NCBI RefSeq assembly: GCF_030552475.1
Contig: NZ_JAUPED010000003.1
Coordinates: 186,001 to 250,000, forward strand
DNA from: Mariniflexile sp. AS56
GTDB lineage: Bacteria; Bacteroidota; Bacteroidia; Flavobacteriales; Flavobacteriaceae
Direction: 5' to 3'
Length of the DNA: 64,000 bases
Below, piece by piece: positions 36,040-45,328 of this stretch. The position numbers and the translations under genes were made by a program. The first letter of the stretch is position 1. Each line of letters opens with the position of its first letter. The notes beneath the pieces were generated by a model. It had not been told where the DNA came from. It worked only from the letters and a program-made list of their open reading frames with translations, and ran no database searches.

Positions 36040-38703
36040 ATGAGAGTAATTAGAATAGCTGGTGTTTTTTCAATAATCCTGTTGCTGTTGGTAACTGTTG
36101 GTTGTGGTTCGAAATACAAATATAACATTGAAAAATCAGATCATTCTGTAACCATTCAACAAGATAGTTTGACTATTAAAATTGAAATTATAAATGAAGC
36201 CATTATTCACGTTAATAAAATGTTGAATAACAGTAGACCCTCTACAATTCCAGATTATGTTACGGTGTTGGAGCCACAAAAGATGGATTGGGAACTTAAA
36301 GAAACTGAAAATCAAATTACGATAAGTACCAATGTTTTAAAAGTTTTGGTTAATAGTGATGGAACTATTCAATATTTAACAAAAAAGGGTAATGGATTGG
36401 TGTCTGAAACCAACCAAAACACCTTTATTAAGTTAGATACAGAAGAGGAACATAGTGTGTCGCAAGCGTTTCATGCCGGTGATGAAGCCTTGTATGGTTT
36501 GGGGCAGTATCAAAGTGGGATTATGAATTGGAAAAATGTGCCAATTCGTTTACAGCAATACAATCAGGAGATTGCTATTCCATTTGTGGTGTCTACAAAA
36601 GGGTATGGAATTTACTGGCATAATTACAGTCTAACGGATTTTAATAATCCTGAAAACGAAATTCAGTTTGATTCTAAAGGTGAAGTTCAAAAGAAAAAAG
36701 AAGTAGACGTAGCACCTGTTGATGGAGAAAAAGAAAATGTAGCAGCGTATGCAACTGAGGAAGCTGCAAAAAAGAACATACGTGAAACCACTTTTACACC
36801 AACCAAAACTGGCGAATATACCTTTTTGGCATTGAGTGATGATGATGGTCGAATGCGAGGGAGTATCAATGTAAATATAGATGGTGATGATGTAATTAAT
36901 TATTCAACCATATGGATGCCTAGGAGATATTCAGGTAAAAAACATTTGGAAGCAGGAAAAACCTATAAAGTTGTTTTTCAAAATACAGGCGCTAAAATTC
37001 CAGGAAAATTATTTTACAACGAACCAGATTATAACAAAACGGTATTTAGTAGCACCAAAGGAAATGCTATAGATTACTATTTAATACAAGGTGAAAATCC
37101 GGCGGAAGTTATTTCACAATATCAAAACCTAACGGGAACAGCTCCTATGTTCGCTAAAAGTGCTTATGGTTTTTGGCAATGTCGCGAGCGCTATCATGAT
37201 CAAGAAGAATTATTAGTGAATGCTCGTGAGATGAGAGCGCGAAAAATTCCGTTTGATAATATTGTACAAGATTGGTTTTATTGGCCAAAAGGTACTAAAG
37301 GTCCAGAGTGGGACCCCGCTAAATATCCAGATCCAGATGCGATGGTTGAGGAATTAACAAAGTTAAACCTTAAACTAATGGTTTCTGTATGGCCAGAGGT
37401 TAAGAATAAACCTTTGGAAGATAAGTATGGGCTTAAAAAAATAGAGAGTAGCAATTATATTGATATTTATGATAAAAAAGTAGGTGAACAGTTTTATCGT
37501 ATGTTAAGTGATTCTATGTTTCATAAAGGGGTGAGTTCTATTTGGTTAGATGGTACCGAGCCAGAAGGGGTAAAAGATACCAAAGTGACCACGGCAGTTG
37601 GACCTTATGAAGAAGTTCAAAACCCTTATTCATTGGAAGTAACAAAAGTGATGTATGAAGGTAGACGAAAAGAGTTCCCCATGGAAAGAGTTTTCAATTT
37701 AACCCGTTCTGCGTATGCAGGGCAACAACGTTATGGCGCCACCTCATGGTCTGGCGATGTGGCGGGAACCTGGGAGCAGTTTGCCGAACAAATTCCTGCA
37801 GGGCTTAATTTCACTATGGCAGGTGTTCCATATTGGACACACGATATTGGAGGCTTTTTTAGAGATTCAAAATCGCTTAACCCGGTTTATGATAGTCAAT
37901 ATACCAATCCAGAATATATTGAGTTGCTAACCCGTTGGTTTCAGTTTGGTGCCTTCAGTCCTATTTTTAGAATTCATGGTTATGTGTCTGAAACAGAGAT
38001 TTGGCGTTATGGACAAGAGTTTGAAGATACAGCACGAAAATTCATCGATTTAAGATATCAATTAATGCCCTATATCTATTCTGAAGCCAGAAAAGTAAAT
38101 ACGGATGGGAAATTACTAATGGCGCCATTAGTGTATCAATATCCTAATGATAAAAACACATGGAATATTAAAGATCAACTTCTTTTTGGGGGATCTATGA
38201 TGGCTGGTTTTGTAACTGAATATCAAAAACGTGAAAAAGACATGTATTTTCCAGAAGGGGATTGGTATGATTTCTGGACAAGTGCGAAGATTGAAGGAGG
38301 TAAAAAACGTTCAGTAAAAGCGGCACTTAATGAAACACCCTTGTATGTGAAAGCGGGAAGCATCATCCCCATGAGTCCTCCTGTACAATACGCTACAGAG
38401 AGAACAGAAGAACCTATGGAAATTAGAGTGTTCCCAGGTAAAAATGCCGAATATGTGATGTATGTTGATGATAATGAGTCTTATAATTATGAAAAAGGAA
38501 CGTATTCTGAAGTTATTTTTACCTATTCTGAAAAATATAAAACCCTAAAAATTAAAAAAGGTGTTGACAAATACATGAGATTTCAAGATGTACCCATGCG
38601 ATTTTTAGTAACCATGGTTGGAAATGATAAAATTGAAGAAGTCTTTTTTGAAGGAACCGATACACAAGTGAATTTTTTGGAATTAAGCGGTGAGGTCAAT
38701 TAA
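36040..38703 (+). CDS. GH31 glycosidase with PA14 insert, lipoprotein
   Basis: The product has 887 residues with lipobox VTVGC (Cys22). An N-terminal beta-sandwich (~30-220) is followed by a PA14-like domain (~230-335; FTPTKTGEYTFLALSDDDG) and then the (beta/alpha)8 barrel. IWLDGTEPEG (501-510) gives nucleophile Asp504, and SWSGDVAGTWEQF gives acid/base Asp573. A PA14 insertion at this place is known in bacterial GH31 alpha-xylosidases, so alpha-xylosidase is the leading guess, with alpha-glucosidase or alpha-galactosidase as alternatives. It is cotranscribed with GH95, GH172 and the esterases. Confidence 0.9.
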   Translation: MRVIRIAGVFSIILLLLVTVGCGSKYKYNIEKSDHSVTIQQDSLTIKIEIINEAIIHVNKMLNNSRPSTIPDYVTVLEPQKMDWELKETENQITISTNVLKVLVNSDGTIQYLTKKGNGLVSETNQNTFIKLDTEEEHSVSQAFHAGDEALYGLGQYQSGIMNWKNVPIRLQQYNQEIAIPFVVSTKGYGIYWHNYSLTDFNNPENEIQFDSKGEVQKKKEVDVAPVDGEKENVAAYATEEAAKKNIRETTFTPTKTGEYTFLALSDDDGRMRGSINVNIDGDDVINYSTIWMPRRYSGKKHLEAGKTYKVVFQNTGAKIPGKLFYNEPDYNKTVFSSTKGNAIDYYLIQGENPAEVISQYQNLTGTAPMFAKSAYGFWQCRERYHDQEELLVNAREMRARKIPFDNIVQDWFYWPKGTKGPEWDPAKYPDPDAMVEELTKLNLKLMVSVWPEVKNKPLEDKYGLKKIESSNYIDIYDKKVGEQFYRMLSDSMFHKGVSSIWLDGTEPEGVKDTKVTTAVGPYEEVQNPYSLEVTKVMYEGRRKEFPMERVFNLTRSAYAGQQRYGATSWSGDVAGTWEQFAEQIPAGLNFTMAGVPYWTHDIGGFFRDSKSLNPVYDSQYTNPEYIELLTRWFQFGAFSPIFRIHGYVSETEIWRYGQEFEDTARKFIDLRYQLMPYIYSEARKVNTDGKLLMAPLVYQYPNDKNTWNIKDQLLFGGSMMAGFVTEYQKREKDMYFPEGDWYDFWTSAKIEGGKKRSVKAALNETPLYVKAGSIIPMSPPVQYATERTEEPMEIRVFPGKNAEYVMYVDDNESYNYEKGTYSEVIFTYSEKYKTLKIKKGVDKYMRFQDVPMRFLVTMVGNDKIEEVFFEGTDTQVNFLELSGEVN

Positions 38704-38795
38704 TTTAAAAAAAAAGCAATTCAATATTCTTAGTAAACTCGGTTGAGCTTATTAAGATTATTGAATTTAAATAACAAAAATCAGAAAATAAAAAA

Positions 38796-40202
38796 ATGAA
38801 AAAACAAACACTTATTGTGCTTTCTGTTTTGGTATTGATTTTTTCATGCCGAGCGCAATCAACAGACAGTCAGAAAACAATTATAGAGGTAAATACACTC
38901 ACTGAATTCAGAAATTATTTGAATCAGGATAACGTACATGTTAAGCTCCAAGAGGGGAATTATCAAATAGATTCTGCCGAAAAAATCAGGTTTATGGAAA
39001 TCACTGGCAATAATTCTTATTATGATTTAAGAGGTGCGCGATTTATGGTAGATACAAAACTGTTTAGTCTTCCAGATTTAATTAAAAGTGATGACGGAAA
39101 TGGTATGTATTGTGCTATAGAAATATCTGGAAATCATGTAACTCTAGAGGGGCTATATATTGAAACCTATGGAGATACACCGGGCAGACAAAGTAAAAAC
39201 AAAATTTTTAATATCGTAGGAGAAGATGTGACTTTGAAGGATGTTGAGATACGTACAACGGGTTCAAGTCCGTGGGGTTATGGGTATTTATACGGATTAG
39301 GAGGTAATGATGTGAGGAAGATGAATGGCATTCGTGTAGGATATCCGGCAAAAAACGTAAAATTACTTGGTTGTAAAGTCCATATGAGAGCCATGGGACA
39401 TGCTATCTTTTTACAAGGTTCAGAAAACACGTTAATTGAAGACTGTCATGTAGATGGTTTGCTTCGCACTACCGATGCGATGCTTGCAGAAACTTCAGGC
39501 TATGGTTTCGATAAAAATTTTTATGCAGGTAAAGGGAATTATATAGAAGGCACCATAGTTGCTGCAGATGGTAAAATTTTGCCGGGAGAAGTTATATCTC
39601 TAAGCGAGGATGGCATACGCATGTACCCAGATTACAATGGCCACGAAACTAAAAACACAATCGTAAAAAGTTGTACGGTAACCCAAATGCGTAGAGGTAT
39701 ATGTACAGGGTTGGCCACTTCAGGGGACAAGGTTATTGACTGTGTAGTCCGCGATTGTGTAACAACAGGCTACAACGTAGGAAATGAAGATGTTTTAATT
39801 AATTGTAGTGCCGATGCTAAATATGGTGAGGCTTTTTGTATTCCTTACACCAACGCCAAAAATGCGCAGGTAGAAATGACTATTTTAGATAGTAGAAATG
39901 GCATAGCTAATAATCTGCTTGCGAAAATAAATGGTACAGGTCACAAAGTGATTATTAAAACAGAGTCTTCGGAATTTATTCCAGAAAGCATGGCTATTAA
40001 ATTATCTGTATGGGAAGGTTATGGTAATTTTAATGAAAATGCAACCTTGCATGCTACAAATATCACATTAGACAACCAAACCTCGACACAAGTGATAAAG
40101 TTTAAAGGTAGTGAGAATTTAAAAGTAAAGAGCGTTGGAAAAGTACGTGAAGCTACCAGTTCAGAAAATGTAGTCAATGAAAGTAATCGTACCAAGCGTT
40201 AA
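38796..40202 (+). CDS. Beta-helix protein 3 (local family), lipoprotein
   Basis: The product has 468 residues with lipobox IFSC (Cys18), so it is anchored rather than sorted by T9SS. It is the most divergent member of the window's beta-helix family: GSSPWGYGYLYGLG, MGHAIFLQ (His202), VDGLLRTTDAMLAETSG and SEDGIRMY are kept, but the KKHSG block is replaced by KMNGIRVG. It starts 92 bp after GH31 with no operator copy, so it is probably read from the same operon. It may cleave or bind the same glycan backbone as its paralogs in the periplasm or on the membrane. Confidence 0.75.
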   Translation: MKKQTLIVLSVLVLIFSCRAQSTDSQKTIIEVNTLTEFRNYLNQDNVHVKLQEGNYQIDSAEKIRFMEITGNNSYYDLRGARFMVDTKLFSLPDLIKSDDGNGMYCAIEISGNHVTLEGLYIETYGDTPGRQSKNKIFNIVGEDVTLKDVEIRTTGSSPWGYGYLYGLGGNDVRKMNGIRVGYPAKNVKLLGCKVHMRAMGHAIFLQGSENTLIEDCHVDGLLRTTDAMLAETSGYGFDKNFYAGKGNYIEGTIVAADGKILPGEVISLSEDGIRMYPDYNGHETKNTIVKSCTVTQMRRGICTGLATSGDKVIDCVVRDCVTTGYNVGNEDVLINCSADAKYGEAFCIPYTNAKNAQVEMTILDSRNGIANNLLAKINGTGHKVIIKTESSEFIPESMAIKLSVWEGYGNFNENATLHATNITLDNQTSTQVIKFKGSENLKVKSVGKVREATSSENVVNESNRTKR

Positions 40203-40210
40203 GCGATACG

Positions 40211-40312
40211 ATGCAATTGAGCACTCTTTTAATAAGAAATTCAAAAGAAATAAAATTTAAAAAACCTTTAGAAATCAAAGCTGGTGAAACGGCCATTTTA
40301 AAGGTGAAATAA
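40211..40312 (+). pseudogene. Short C-terminal gene remnant (33 codons)
   Basis: A 33-codon reading frame ends in LEIKAGETAILKVK, which reads like the last strands of a large secreted beta-rich enzyme. It has no signal peptide and no room for a domain. It begins 8 bp after the beta-helix stop. I read it as the 3' end left by a deletion; the parent family cannot be named. Confidence 0.4.
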
Positions 40313-40320
40313 GGTAGCAA

Positions 40321-41691
40321 ATGAAAACAATATTAAGAACATTATTAGTTGGTTTACTATTTGTTAGTCAAGCCATAAATGCTAAAGAAATAAAAATTAG
40401 CTCATTAAGCGAGTTGGCAAAATATGCTGCCGAAAGTGATAACACCATTATCATGGAACCTGGAATCTATCAAATGGAAGATTATTTGACCGCAGATGTG
40501 GTTCGCAATACAAAACCAGATGCGGTTCGTAGGTATGCCATGATTAAGTTTAGTGGAAATAATAATACTTTTGATTTTACAGGGGTAACTATAGAAGTGA
40601 ACACCATACTTTTAAGCGTTTTTAAATCACGAGTGAGTGAATTTTACGTGTCGGGAAACAATGTTCATATCAAAGGCTTAACGGTTACAGATATAGGAAA
40701 TCATCCAACATTCAGTGGAGGTCATTCGTTTACGGTTGCCGGAGATGATGTGAAAATTGAAAAAGTAACATTAAACATTAATGGGTCTTCGCCTTATGGT
40801 TATGGCGATTTACTAGGAAAAGGTGATGCGAATCTTGCCCCTTTAAAAAAACACAGCGGCATGTGTATTGAAGGGTTGAACAATACTATTGTTGATTGTG
40901 TAATTTATTCTAAAGCCTTCGGACATTTGTTTTTTGTACAAGGCGGACGAAATGTACTTTTCGAAAATTGTTATGCGGAAGGCGTCACAAGAACGACGGA
41001 CGAGATGCTTGCTGAAACCTCTGGACTTGCTTATGATGTAGGTTTTGCAGCCGTGTATAAAAATTACAATGGAAAAAAAGTAATTACCCCTGGATATACC
41101 AAATCGTTAAATGAATGTGGGTTTCGTATGTACGGTAAAGGTGGCGTAAAAGGAATTAGAACAGGAGCTGTAACTGCCATAAACTGCAAAGCTAAAAATA
41201 CGCGTATAGGTTTTGCTTTCGGAAAAATTACAGACGATGTTTTGATAAAAGATAGTGAAGCCATAGGCTGCGAAGTGGGTTACTATTTAACTGGTGTTAA
41301 GGTTGAAAACAGCCGAGGCGATATGGTAAATGGACCACTATTATATGTCACTAAGGGTGAAGTTGCTGATGTAGAATTAACTTTGATTTCTAATGACTCT
41401 GCAACCACGGTACATGCCCTTGCCGGTATTGCGGGTAACGATCATAAAGTGATTATTAAAAAAGAGGGAGACTTAACGAAAGGCAAAATGCTTCCCATAA
41501 AAATTGGAACCACTTCGCCACCAGCAAATAATGGTTTTTCTCCGTTGGGTACAACGCCTACTTCAGGGGTGAATTTAACAAACTTAACGGGGATGCCTGT
41601 GGAACTTAATTCGGTTTCAAGTGGGTGTAAAATCATTACAAATGGGAAGGTTATTGATAAAGGGATTAATAACGAAGTCGTTAAAAATTAA
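40321..41691 (+). CDS. Beta-helix protein 4 (local family)
   Basis: The product has 456 residues with a signal peptide ending near residue 22 (INAK). The conserved core is GSSPYGYGDLLGKG (from 155), KKHSGMCIEG, FGHLFFVQ (His202), AEGVTRTTDEMLAETSG and NECGFRMY. The closest paralog in the window is at 58094: both begin KISSLxELAKYA, both have GFR rather than GIR, and both have the TPGYxKSL loop. There is no CBM and no T9SS tail, so it is likely periplasmic. It is the last intact gene of the 26261 operon. Confidence 0.78.
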   Translation: MKTILRTLLVGLLFVSQAINAKEIKISSLSELAKYAAESDNTIIMEPGIYQMEDYLTADVVRNTKPDAVRRYAMIKFSGNNNTFDFTGVTIEVNTILLSVFKSRVSEFYVSGNNVHIKGLTVTDIGNHPTFSGGHSFTVAGDDVKIEKVTLNINGSSPYGYGDLLGKGDANLAPLKKHSGMCIEGLNNTIVDCVIYSKAFGHLFFVQGGRNVLFENCYAEGVTRTTDEMLAETSGLAYDVGFAAVYKNYNGKKVITPGYTKSLNECGFRMYGKGGVKGIRTGAVTAINCKAKNTRIGFAFGKITDDVLIKDSEAIGCEVGYYLTGVKVENSRGDMVNGPLLYVTKGEVADVELTLISNDSATTVHALAGIAGNDHKVIIKKEGDLTKGKMLPIKIGTTSPPANNGFSPLGTTPTSGVNLTNLTGMPVELNSVSSGCKIITNGKVIDKGINNEVVKN

Positions 41692-41734
41692 ATGTTCATA
41701 ATCTTTTTATAAGGTTGAAACTATAACAGTGCAT

Positions 41735-41937
41735 ATGAAACGAGAAACTTTAGATAAAGATCATATGTACAATTACTGAGAAAAAGGTGGAAACCAGAGC
41801 CACCAACACGTGGGCAAATTAAGCAACATACTGAAAACTTAAAAACAGAAATTATCACGGTTGGAAATGATGGTAAATTCACTGTCAATCGTGAAATGAA
41901 TGTGTTGAGTTTGGTTCTTCTTGAACCAATTACCTAA
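41735..41937 (+). pseudogene. C-terminal remnant of a possible GH39-like enzyme
   Basis: From 41776 an open stretch of 53 codons reads KRWKPEPPTRGQIKQHTENL and later EIITVGNDGKFTVN and NVLSLVLLEP before the stop at 41935. This resembles the C-terminus of GH39-type glycosidases, where a W-x-PxxPTxxQ helix precedes the last beta-strands. The codons just before it (DKDHMYNY) read in another frame, so at least one frameshift is present and the barrel is missing. Inactive relic; the family call is tentative. Confidence 0.45.
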
Positions 41938-41962
41938 ACCAATATTCATGCTATTAAATTTC

Positions 41963-42004
41963 ACGAAGTCTTGAAGATAATTATCTTTAAGACTTCGTTT
42001 TTTA
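41963..42004 (+). terminator. Long palindromic intrinsic terminator
   Basis: ACGAAGTCTT (from 41963) pairs with AAGACTTCGT (ending 41998), with an inner AAGATAATTATCTT palindrome, followed by a T run. It ends the 26261 operon. The symmetry and flanking A/T tracts could let it act in both directions, but no gene faces it. Confidence 0.85.
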
Positions 42005-42026
42005 TAGAGTGACTATAACTTGACTT

Positions 42027-42088
42027 TAAAGTTATAATACTTGCATCATAGTTTATATTAAATTCTATTTTCGAAAAGTAATTTTATG
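42027..42088 (+). promoter_or_regulatory. Operator-promoter of the 42125-44962 operon
   Basis: Boxes TAAAGTTATA (42027-42036) and ATAGTTTATA (42048-42057) are 11 bp apart. TAATTTTATG (42079-42088) begins exactly 21 bp after the second box. The 41692-42124 gap otherwise holds the GH39-like relic and the palindromic terminator. Confidence 0.72.
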
Positions 42089-42124
42089 CTTCTAAAATAT
42101 AATTGAATTTTAACTAAAAAATAT

Positions 42125-43582
42125 ATGCTGCTTACTCAAAACACCTTCATCATTACCACAATGAAAAATCGTTTTCTTTTAATAATATTACTGGTATTTC
42201 TTGGTTTAAAAACTCAGGCGCAGATCGTGGTAAATTCTATGAAAGAATTAATGCCCTATCTAGATGATAGTAATGTAGATATTAAATTGAAACCAGGTAT
42301 TTATGCCATTACAGCTAAAGACATTCAAAACGGTGATTTTTCAAGTGCAACAGAGATTAAAAACCGCTCGAACGTTCTTTTTCTTTTTTCGGGAAATAAC
42401 AGTGTTTATGATTTTTCTGGCGTGACCATTAATGTTAGCACGGAGGTGTTGAGTGCTTTCCCTGGTAAAAATACCGAACTGTACGAAATACAAATAACAG
42501 GAAACAAGAATGTTTTGAAAAACCTTACGATTGCAGATGTCGGTTCCGTTCACGACGCCCCAACAAGAAGGGCAACTAATATAGTTATGGATGGATCACA
42601 TAATAGAATTGAAGGTTTTCATGTAACCACAAAAGGCTCGTTTCCTTATGGATATGGCGATGCTTTTGGAAAGGGAGGTAAATCGGTTATCAACCATAGA
42701 AAGCACAGTGCGTGTTTAATTCGTGGGGAATCGAATCACCTTAAAAATTCAACCTTTATTCATAGAAGTTACGGACATTGTATTTTTATGCAAGCCGCTA
42801 ACAACTCATTAATTGAAGGTTGTACAGTGGAAGGTGAAGTGCGCAAAACAGATGATATGCTTGCAGAAACTTCAGGCCCTGCGTTTGATGTCGATTTCAT
42901 GACCGTTTGGGGTTACAAACTGCCTGCAGGTTATATGCTAAGTACTGGTGAAGCAGGTATTCGTGCTTATAATGGAGGTGAAACTGTGATAGATGGTAAG
43001 TTTTATAGTAGAGGGACATCTAACCCAACCGTGTTAAACTGTACTATTAAATATATGAGAACAGGGGTGACTTTAGCGCACGCTACAGGAAAAAAATATG
43101 TTGAGGGTTGTACTGTAATTGGTAGTGAAAATGGCTATTCTCTAGGCTCAGGAGATGTGGTGAATAGTAGTGCAGATTGTGCTTACGGTCCTGTATATTC
43201 AACAACTTATGAAAATGATAAAGACTTCCATGCAGATATTACGATCATTCCAGCCATCGATGCATATTACAACGGTTCTGGAAGTGTAGCCTATATTGGG
43301 GGCAGCGGTCACAAAATCACTTTACGAGGTGCAGAAGGTGTTGTTGAACAGGGATTAAAAATTAAAGTTGGTGGTGAGAAAAACAACATCCGACTTTTAT
43401 ATGGAAGTCTTCCGAATCAAAACGATTTCAAAGCATCCAGTTTTGAGCTAAATAACCTGACTAATTATCCTGTGTTCTTATCTGATAAAAGCTCAGGTGT
43501 TCAAGTGAAGACTGGCGGAACAGTATCAGATATGGGGAAAGGTAACCAAGTAAAAGAAGTTAAAATTTCAAAGAAAAAATAG
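42125..43582 (+). CDS. Beta-helix protein 5 (local family)
   Basis: The frame opens at 42125, but Met13 at 42161 (MKNRFLLIILLVFLG...) starts a clean signal peptide ending KTQAQ and is the more likely start. The core is very close to the protein at 16272: GSFPYGYGDAFGKGG, RKHSACLIRG, YGHCIFMQ, EGEVRKTDDMLAETSGPAFD, MTVWGYKLPAGYM and GEAGIRAY. Unlike that paralog it stops after the beta-helix, with no lectin, CBM or T9SS domain. This looks like a secreted/periplasmic pair built on one catalytic core. A DUF1080 gene follows after 6 bp. Confidence 0.8.
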   Translation: MLLTQNTFIITTMKNRFLLIILLVFLGLKTQAQIVVNSMKELMPYLDDSNVDIKLKPGIYAITAKDIQNGDFSSATEIKNRSNVLFLFSGNNSVYDFSGVTINVSTEVLSAFPGKNTELYEIQITGNKNVLKNLTIADVGSVHDAPTRRATNIVMDGSHNRIEGFHVTTKGSFPYGYGDAFGKGGKSVINHRKHSACLIRGESNHLKNSTFIHRSYGHCIFMQAANNSLIEGCTVEGEVRKTDDMLAETSGPAFDVDFMTVWGYKLPAGYMLSTGEAGIRAYNGGETVIDGKFYSRGTSNPTVLNCTIKYMRTGVTLAHATGKKYVEGCTVIGSENGYSLGSGDVVNSSADCAYGPVYSTTYENDKDFHADITIIPAIDAYYNGSGSVAYIGGSGHKITLRGAEGVVEQGLKIKVGGEKNNIRLLYGSLPNQNDFKASSFELNNLTNYPVFLSDKSSGVQVKTGGTVSDMGKGNQVKEVKISKKK

Positions 43583-43588
43583 CCAACC

Positions 43589-44962
43589 ATGAAAAACCGA
43601 ATAGGCATCCTTCAATGGGTTTTACTGATTTGTTGTAGCAACGCCATTTTCGCCCAAATAAAATTAAAAGAATTAAGTGATTTTAGTCAGCCTACAGGCA
43701 CTTGGTTGAAGGCTGCACATGTTCAGTTAGATGCTTTAAACGAAAAAACGTTTACTTATGAAGAAGGGAATGAATGTTTTGTAAATGGCCCCACAGGTAA
43801 AACAGCGCATTTGGAATCTAAAGAAGCTTTTGGGGATATAGAACTTCATATTGAATTTATGCTTCCTAAAGGTTCTAATTCGGGAATCTATTTTCAGAGT
43901 AGATACGAGATTCAGCTTTTTGATAGTTTTGGAAAAGAGACACCAGAACATTTAGATTGTGGTGGTATTTATCAACGTTGGGATGAAAGTAAACCTAAGA
44001 ATCAAAAAGGTTATGAAGGCATTGCTCCAAGAGTTAATGCTAGTAAAGCACCAGGTAAGTGGCAAAGTTTCGATATTATTTTTAGAGCACCACGATTTGA
44101 CGCTAATGGTAAGAAAATAAAAAATGCCATATTTGAACGTGTGGTTTTAAATGGTACGGTAATTCATGAAAATAAAGAAATTACGGGAGCAACTCGTGAA
44201 GGACTGGATGGTGAAGAGACAAATTTTGCACCTTTAAGACTACAAGGAGACCACGGTAGTGTAGCGTATAAAAACATCAGAATAAGAAAATTAGAAAACA
44301 CCAGACCATCAAAAACAAATGAATGGGTCGATTTGTTTGAAGACACAAAATCAGGCCCTAATTATGATTTTATTGTAAACGGTGAGGCATCACAGGAAGA
44401 GGCAAACAACATGTTTGAGTATTCAAATGGCGCGTTAAAAGCCATGTATAAATGGACAAAACCATCGGCGCCTTACGGCATTGCAGTCACTAAAAAAAGG
44501 TACGGTTCCTACGATTTGAAGTTTGATTTTAAATGGGGCGAACGTCGTTTTCAACCTCGTCTGGACAAAATACGCGATGCGGGTTTATTATATCATTGTC
44601 CTGTTGGGAACTATGCTTGGCCACCAAGTTTAGAATATCAAATACAAGAAGGAGATTGTGGCGATTTGTGGAATATTATGGGTGCCCATTGTGATGTTTT
44701 GAAAGATGGTGAGATTATAAAAATTGAAAGGAGAGACTATAGTAGTTCAAAAAAATGGACAGATGAAGAAAAGCCAGGATGGAATAAAGTATTATTAGAA
44801 GTTAGAGGAAATACGGCAAAATACTACTTAAACGGTGTATTAGTAAACGAAATTGTTAATGCAAATTATGGAGGTTTAACACTTACCTCTGGGTTTATTG
44901 CTTTACAAGCTGAATATTCAGAATTGATATATCGAAACATTAAAATTATGGAGAAAATTTAA
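43589..44962 (+). CDS. Tandem DUF1080 (3-keto-disaccharide hydrolase-type) protein
   Basis: The product has 457 residues with a signal peptide ending near residue 22 (IFAQ). There are two concanavalin-like domains. The first (~35-240) has SNSGIYFQSRYEIQLFDSFG, GGIYQRW, GKWQSFDIIFRAPRFD and GDHGSVAYKNIRI. The second (~245-457) has DAGLLYHCPVG, SLEYQIQEGDCGD and YRNIKIME. DUF1080 is annotated as 3-keto-disaccharide hydrolase and is common in PULs and in planctomycete/verrucomicrobial sulfated-glycan loci. Its actual role here, sugar binding or hydrolysis, is open. It is cotranscribed with the beta-helix gene before it. Confidence 0.85.
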   Translation: MKNRIGILQWVLLICCSNAIFAQIKLKELSDFSQPTGTWLKAAHVQLDALNEKTFTYEEGNECFVNGPTGKTAHLESKEAFGDIELHIEFMLPKGSNSGIYFQSRYEIQLFDSFGKETPEHLDCGGIYQRWDESKPKNQKGYEGIAPRVNASKAPGKWQSFDIIFRAPRFDANGKKIKNAIFERVVLNGTVIHENKEITGATREGLDGEETNFAPLRLQGDHGSVAYKNIRIRKLENTRPSKTNEWVDLFEDTKSGPNYDFIVNGEASQEEANNMFEYSNGALKAMYKWTKPSAPYGIAVTKKRYGSYDLKFDFKWGERRFQPRLDKIRDAGLLYHCPVGNYAWPPSLEYQIQEGDCGDLWNIMGAHCDVLKDGEIIKIERRDYSSSKKWTDEEKPGWNKVLLEVRGNTAKYYLNGVLVNEIVNANYGGLTLTSGFIALQAEYSELIYRNIKIMEKI

Positions 44963-45160
44963 TGAATAGATGTTTGTGAAAATAATCCGCATAACTCAAA
45001 TTTTAGACATTACTTCAATCTGTTATTAAAAACTTAATTGAAAAACACTCTAATAAATCACAAGAATTATTTAATATATTAAAAAGCGTTAGGCTTAATA
45101 TAAATTAATAATGTACTAGCGTATTCGTGTTTTTTAGAGAATCTATATGTGTTATAAGAC

Positions 45161-45220
45161 ATGTGTTATAGTCAAAGGGCGATAGTTTATATAAATGGCC
45201 TTCTACAAAATATATATTTG
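45161..45220 (+). promoter_or_regulatory. Operator-promoter of beta-helix gene 45329
   Basis: Boxes ATGTGTTATA (45161-45170) and ATAGTTTATA (45182-45191) are 11 bp apart, and exactly 21 bp later comes TATATTTG (45213-45220), a perfect TAnnTTTG -7 element. A further GTGTTATA at 45149-45156 gives a possible third half-site. The rest of the 366-bp gap (44963-45328) shows nothing I can support. Confidence 0.78.
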
Positions 45221-45328
45221 TTGAGATTGAATAATTGTGAGAAAGCAACTATTGGTAGTCGTATGTATTTGATTATTTCAATTTATTATCAGCTAAAAAA
45301 TCCGTAACCAATTAACTAAACTAAAACA

